DNA of 42,271 nucleotides from Caldipriscus sp964426895. Its GTDB lineage: Bacteria; Hydrothermota; Hydrothermia; LBFQ01. Under the pieces are notes generated by a model. The model did not search any database. It was not told the DNA's origin and saw only the letters and a list, made by a program, of their open reading frames with translations. Positions 39,048 to 42,271 of the stretch are shown here, in pieces (within the stretch, counting starts at the first letter, position 1; each line of letters opens with the position of its first letter). The translations under genes were made by a program, and so were the position numbers. The stretch lies in assembly GCA_964426895.1 (NCBI GenBank), contig CAYRSH010000008.1, forward strand, positions 1 to 42,271, written 5' to 3'.

Positions 39048-40122
39048 AGGGGAAAAGGTAAAAAAAATACTCGCATACATAGAAAAAGAGAATTATAAGG
39101 GATATGACCCTTATGATGGTTTGTTATCCCCATTTTCAAGGTTAAGTATCCCATTATACAGGCTTTTGTTTCAACAATTTGTTAAAAGGCTTGGCCTTTG
39201 GACGAGGAGGGTTTTGTTTATCCCCAAGGGACATAACCCAAAAGCCTTAGCCTTGTTTTTATGGTCTTATGCGTTTTTAAGGGATGAAGAGAAAGCAAAA
39301 AATGTTTGGGAACTTTTGAAGGTGTATTCAACAAAAACAAATAACGGAATGGCATTTGGTTATAACTTCCCATGGCAAAGCAGCGTATTTTTTGTCCCTT
39401 ACGGAACACCTAACATAATAGCCACAAGTTTTGTAGTTTTTGCCCTAAATTATGCCAAAAGTGTTTTCAAATGGGGTGTGGATTTAAGAGTATTTCTTCC
39501 ATTTTATGAGAGAACTTTAAACATTTTCAGAGATGAAAACGGGTTTTTATGGATAAGTTATACCCCTTATGACAGGTTGAGGATATTTAACAGTTCCGTT
39601 TTGGGCGCATTGGCTTATATAATGTGCAGTGGCAATGGGGAATTTGCAAAAGAGATAGCGAAAACCTTGCAAAATTATCAAAGGGAGGACGGCAGTTGGA
39701 TATACGGGCTTGACAGGATGACGATGAAATATGTTGATAACATACACACCGCTTATAACTTATGGGGACTTGTAGGTATAAGAAATATATTAAAAACCGG
39801 TGATTTTGACGGGGTTATATTGAAGGGATACGAATTTTATAAAAATAACCTGTTTGATAAATGGGGTCTTCCCTTATCAAAGTTGGGGAAAAGGGGATTT
39901 GATACCCACGATTTGGCAACTTCTATTATGACATTTAAGATATTTGGGGATACGGATATGGCAAGAAAACTTGAAAGTTGGGCGGTTGAGAAACTCGTGG
40001 ATAAAGACGGCAGGGTTTATAACGGCTTAAAGGATAAAAGGGTTTTTATAAGGTGGTCGGTCGCATGGCTTTTGTTATCCTTGGTTTTTGAACCCCACTA
40101 TCCTTTTAGGTTTCAGGGGTAA
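39016..40122 (+). CDS. Predicted (alpha/alpha)-barrel protein, terpenoid-cyclase-like fold
   Basis: 368 residues, largely helical with repeated aromatic-rich turns: NGFLWISYTPYDRLRIFNSS, VLGALAYIMC, NYQREDGSWIYGLD, YVDNIHTAYNLWGLVGIRNI, GFDTHDLATSIMTFKIFGDT. Q-x-x-DGSW and HTAYNLWGL recall squalene/prenyl-cyclase or glycoside-hydrolase-like toroids often found near polysaccharide genes. No catalytic acid motif such as DxDD is seen. Start at 39016 or 39022 (both in frame); the N-terminus overlaps the upstream gene. Function not assigned. Confidence 0.6.
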   Translation: MKMLDQYPRDKGEKVKKILAYIEKENYKGYDPYDGLLSPFSRLSIPLYRLLFQQFVKRLGLWTRRVLFIPKGHNPKALALFLWSYAFLRDEEKAKNVWELLKVYSTKTNNGMAFGYNFPWQSSVFFVPYGTPNIIATSFVVFALNYAKSVFKWGVDLRVFLPFYERTLNIFRDENGFLWISYTPYDRLRIFNSSVLGALAYIMCSGNGEFAKEIAKTLQNYQREDGSWIYGLDRMTMKYVDNIHTAYNLWGLVGIRNILKTGDFDGVILKGYEFYKNNLFDKWGLPLSKLGKRGFDTHDLATSIMTFKIFGDTDMARKLESWAVEKLVDKDGRVYNGLKDKRVFIRWSVAWLLLSLVFEPHYPFRFQG

Positions 40123-40125
40123 ATA

Positions 40126-41046
40126 TTAAGTTTCTTTAAGGGTTTTTATATAGTACAAAGTGTGTTTGTGCCAATATTTTTGGGTGTATTTTCCTATTCT
40201 CCCATCGTTGGGATTCAAAATGTATAAAGTCATAATGGTATGATAAACATACCTGTTTTTTGAATAAAAGGACAGATGTTTCTTAATCCTACTCCTTTCA
40301 AACCCTTTTAATGCCCATCCGTATATCTTAAACCATTCGTACATGTATCTGTTTTTGCTGATCTCTGCCGTATTGATTGCCAAATCAACCAATTGGGTTG
40401 TTTTCCCCTTCAAACCCATAAAAACCATATAAGGTATTAAAGGTTGGAGTAGCCTTAAAGCCGTGTGGTGGTATCCATCCTTTAACCCACTGTTCAAAAC
40501 CCTTATGGCCTCTTCAAGTACCTCTCTGGATTCGGTACCGGTTATCAAACAATAAAGGATGCGAATATAAGCCCTCATAATAATTTGCGGGACAACATTT
40601 AAACCCTCTTCGCTTTCATATATTTCCAATGAAAAAACTTCATCGCGAGAAACACCCTCACCTTTATAAATTTTAAAATACAACTTCTTCAAAGGTGTCC
40701 AGAATTTTTCAATTTCCGGGTGTGTATATTCCGACAATTCTTTTAGCGAATAACGATAAGCCAAAGGGTTTATACCCAAGTATTCGTATAATATCCTTTT
40801 GGTTGTGATACTCTTGGCATATCCTTTAGCCTTGCCATAGTTCATAACCGATATTGCGTATTTAACCTCTTTAAACCAATCAAGCCCTTCATCCCCAAAC
40901 CTTTCTTTATAAGATTTAATAAACCAGTTAAGCCTATTAAACCAACCCATATGTGCTATAAAAACTCCCAAATTGAAAGCCCTATCCCTATCCCCCCTTT
41001 TCAGACTTTCCTCTATCTCTTTTAAAAGATAAGCCAATCCTGACAT
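40126..41046 (-). CDS. Helical repeat protein, unknown function (paralogue A)
   Basis: 306 residues, all-helical and rich in Tyr, Lys and Leu. I do not recognise the family. It parallels the upstream gene's protein in order: an N-terminal MGWFNRLNWFIKSYKERFG, GYHHTALRLLQPLIPYMVFM, LVDLAINTAEISKNRYMYEW and a His-rich end (YWHKHTLYYIKTL). TPR- or HEAT-like structure is likely. Its ATG follows directly after the stop of paralogue B. It ends three bases from the convergent gene at 40122. Confidence 0.6.
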   Translation of the reverse strand: MSGLAYLLKEIEESLKRGDRDRAFNLGVFIAHMGWFNRLNWFIKSYKERFGDEGLDWFKEVKYAISVMNYGKAKGYAKSITTKRILYEYLGINPLAYRYSLKELSEYTHPEIEKFWTPLKKLYFKIYKGEGVSRDEVFSLEIYESEEGLNVVPQIIMRAYIRILYCLITGTESREVLEEAIRVLNSGLKDGYHHTALRLLQPLIPYMVFMGLKGKTTQLVDLAINTAEISKNRYMYEWFKIYGWALKGFERSRIKKHLSFYSKNRYVYHTIMTLYILNPNDGRIGKYTQKYWHKHTLYYIKTLKET

Positions 41047-41952
41047 TCAAGTTTCCAATCCGAAAAGTTCCAAAACCCTCAAATCATGCTCGTGGTGGTG
41101 TTCCTTAACTATATGGTTTATCCTACGGTGTTGGTTTCTACCCTTGTAGTGCAGATACCCTCTTGCTATGAGTTCGTGTATTAGCGCCCATCTATTAACA
41201 TAAAGATTTATTTTACTCTCCACATATTCCGGATAGATATCATCCACAAAACACCTGTACATTTCAAAAAGTTCAAAGAACCACCTGTTTGCGGTTTCGC
41301 TTGTAATATCAAACGCTAACTGTAATAAGGGTTTTGAGGCACCTTTACCTTGCAGATTATAAACCAAAGGGATTAAAAACCTGAGGACAAACATAGCCGT
41401 ATGGTCATATCCGGTTTCAAGTATCCCTTGCAAGTTTTCGTATAGTATTCTTAAAGATTGTTCATAATTTCCCTTCATCATTTCCGCCATACCTTTTGCC
41501 AACTTCAAGTTATAAATTTCAATTTCGCTTTTAATCTCAACATTTTCGTCTATTTCCGGAATTTCACCTTTAAACATTTTAAACATGTTATACCTGAACA
41601 TATAAGACGCCGGATAGGTTTCTCTTGTATCCTTAAAAGTTTCCACAAAATATTCGTAAGCCCTATCGTTTAGTCCTATTATTTCAAGTATATACCTCCG
41701 TGTGTCTTTGTATTTTGCCAATTTAAAAGCCTTTTTCATATTGAAAAACATCATAGAGATTATAACGCCTTTGGAAAAATCTATGGTTTCGTTGTATTCG
41801 TACCCCTTTTCAAAGTATTTTTTCACAATATAGTATGAGTACTTATACCAGCCCATTTTAAGGGTTTCAATGGAGTAATATTGTAGTTCATCCTTATCGG
41901 CCCTTTCAAGTATGTCTTTTAATTTTCTTTTAAACTCTTCCCTCCTATTCAC
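41047..41952 (-). CDS. Helical repeat protein, unknown function (paralogue B)
   Basis: 301 residues. Shares with paralogue A the blocks MGWYKYSYYIVKKYFEKGYE, GYDHTAMFVLRFLIPLVYNL, LLQLAFDITSETANRWFFEL and a histidine-rich C-terminus (HIVKEHHHEHDLRVLELFG). The GTG start at 41952 lies 7 bases after the upstream stop and 9 nt after a TAAAAT sequence, so it may also have its own leaderless promoter. Cytoplasmic by appearance. No catalytic motif; the conserved G-Y-x-H-T-A and terminal histidines are the only candidate functional residues. Confidence 0.6.
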   Translation of the reverse strand: MNRREEFKRKLKDILERADKDELQYYSIETLKMGWYKYSYYIVKKYFEKGYEYNETIDFSKGVIISMMFFNMKKAFKLAKYKDTRRYILEIIGLNDRAYEYFVETFKDTRETYPASYMFRYNMFKMFKGEIPEIDENVEIKSEIEIYNLKLAKGMAEMMKGNYEQSLRILYENLQGILETGYDHTAMFVLRFLIPLVYNLQGKGASKPLLQLAFDITSETANRWFFELFEMYRCFVDDIYPEYVESKINLYVNRWALIHELIARGYLHYKGRNQHRRINHIVKEHHHEHDLRVLELFGLET

Positions 41953-41959
41953 AACCCGG

Positions 41960-42271
41960 TTATTTTATAGGGGAAATATTACCAAGTATATCATAGGTGA
42001 TGCAGGATACATAAACCGAGGAATCGCATATTATAACATTAGCCTTATTCACCTTTTTTTCAAAGTCTTCCACAGAAAATGCCATTTTTACATTATACTC
42101 ATTGAAGAGTCTTTGCAAATCTTCAAAGTTTTTTATCCGTTCCTTTGAAGTATGGAATATAACGAATATATTTCTAAAATCGTCTTTAAACCTCAATACG
42201 GTTTTAAACCATATTTCTTGAACCTTATCCACATATAACCCTTCGGACATATTTATCAAGGGATTTAACAC
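41960..42271 (-). CDS. Partial gene running off the right edge
   Basis: At least 103 codons, with the 5' end probably outside the window (reading is open to the edge; a GTG lies at 42271). Alternating strands and helices: IFVIFHTSKERIKNFEDLQR, YNVKMAFSVEDFEKKVNKAN, VIICDSSVYVSCITYDILG. This looks like a Rossmann-like C-terminus, possibly of a glycosyltransferase or receiver-like fold. No firm assignment. Upstream partner of the helical pair. Confidence 0.5.
   Translation of the reverse strand: MLNPLINMSEGLYVDKVQEIWFKTVLRFKDDFRNIFVIFHTSKERIKNFEDLQRLFNEYNVKMAFSVEDFEKKVNKANVIICDSSVYVSCITYDILGNISPIK

Noticed and set aside
1..42271. CRISPR arrays, insertion sequences, integrases, rRNA
   Set aside because: Looked for regularly spaced repeats, transposase/integrase motifs and rRNA-like blocks; none seen. 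The Uma2 repeats are coding duplications, not an array.

Overview
The window looks like chromosomal DNA of a Gram-negative, probably thermophilic bacterium. The Gram-negative evidence is a Kdo transferase (WaaA), a BamD-like lipoprotein, a FadL-type outer-membrane protein, SurA-like chaperones and signal peptidase II. AGG/AGA dominate for arginine, and proteins are rich in Lys, Glu and Ile. Two secreted proteins end in a C-terminal sorting-like sequence (YDxLGRRV..., KGVYFVV, KVVVR), as in FCB-related lineages. My best guess is a WOR-3/Hydrothermae-type candidate phylum; this is inference from gene style, not a database result.

Layout. 1-3055: a decayed PD-(D/E)XK-type gene, an EamA transporter, a secreted PQQ-type sugar dehydrogenase and a frameshifted remnant. 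3048-7824: envelope and secreted proteins, closed by a strong bidirectional terminator. 7871-9090: an AIR-synthase/HypE-like protein with a tiny XapX protein. 9137-17143: a long plus-strand run with BamD-like, a NadD-RNase H fusion, an outer-membrane protein, an MqnA-like protein, MutS2 without Smr, formimidoyltransferase-cyclodeaminase, a glyoxalase-fold protein and WaaA. 17159-19321: four tandem Uma2-family nuclease genes. 19373-21042: tRNA-Gly(GCC), a patatin and an MlaF-like ATPase.

20986-25731 (minus): EF-G, a small protein, LspA and an MGDG-synthase-like glycosyltransferase, followed by remnants and a second decayed copy of the coiled-coil/PD-(D/E)XK gene. 25937-28203: 5'-nucleotidase and a lipoprotein. 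28204-30077 (minus): YhaM-like HD exonuclease, biotinyl carrier and HprK-like kinase. 30891-35536 (minus): a caa3-type cytochrome c oxidase operon (coxB-cytochrome c fusion, ctaD, ctaE, ctaF, SCO1) ending in a pterin dehydratase. 35581-38632 (minus): two SurA-type folding factors and phosphofructokinase. 38727-42271: a small membrane protein, an (alpha/alpha)-barrel-like protein and an unrecognised helical paralogue pair with a partial third gene.

Two global signals stand out. First, most transcription units start with a TATAAT-like -10 box (often followed by A/T-Y-C-C) placed only 7-11 nt before an ATG, GTG or TTG, so their mRNAs should be leaderless; genes inside operons instead often carry AGGAGGT. 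Second, because those starts are pinned by the promoters, many exported proteins can be seen to have extremely short signal sequences (about 8-12 residues) without the usual positive N-region. Other points of interest are the NadD-RNase H fusion, the ABBA-patterned Uma2 quartet, and a C-terminal gene tail (KDFSGL-stop) that doubles as a promoter and now drives fusA.
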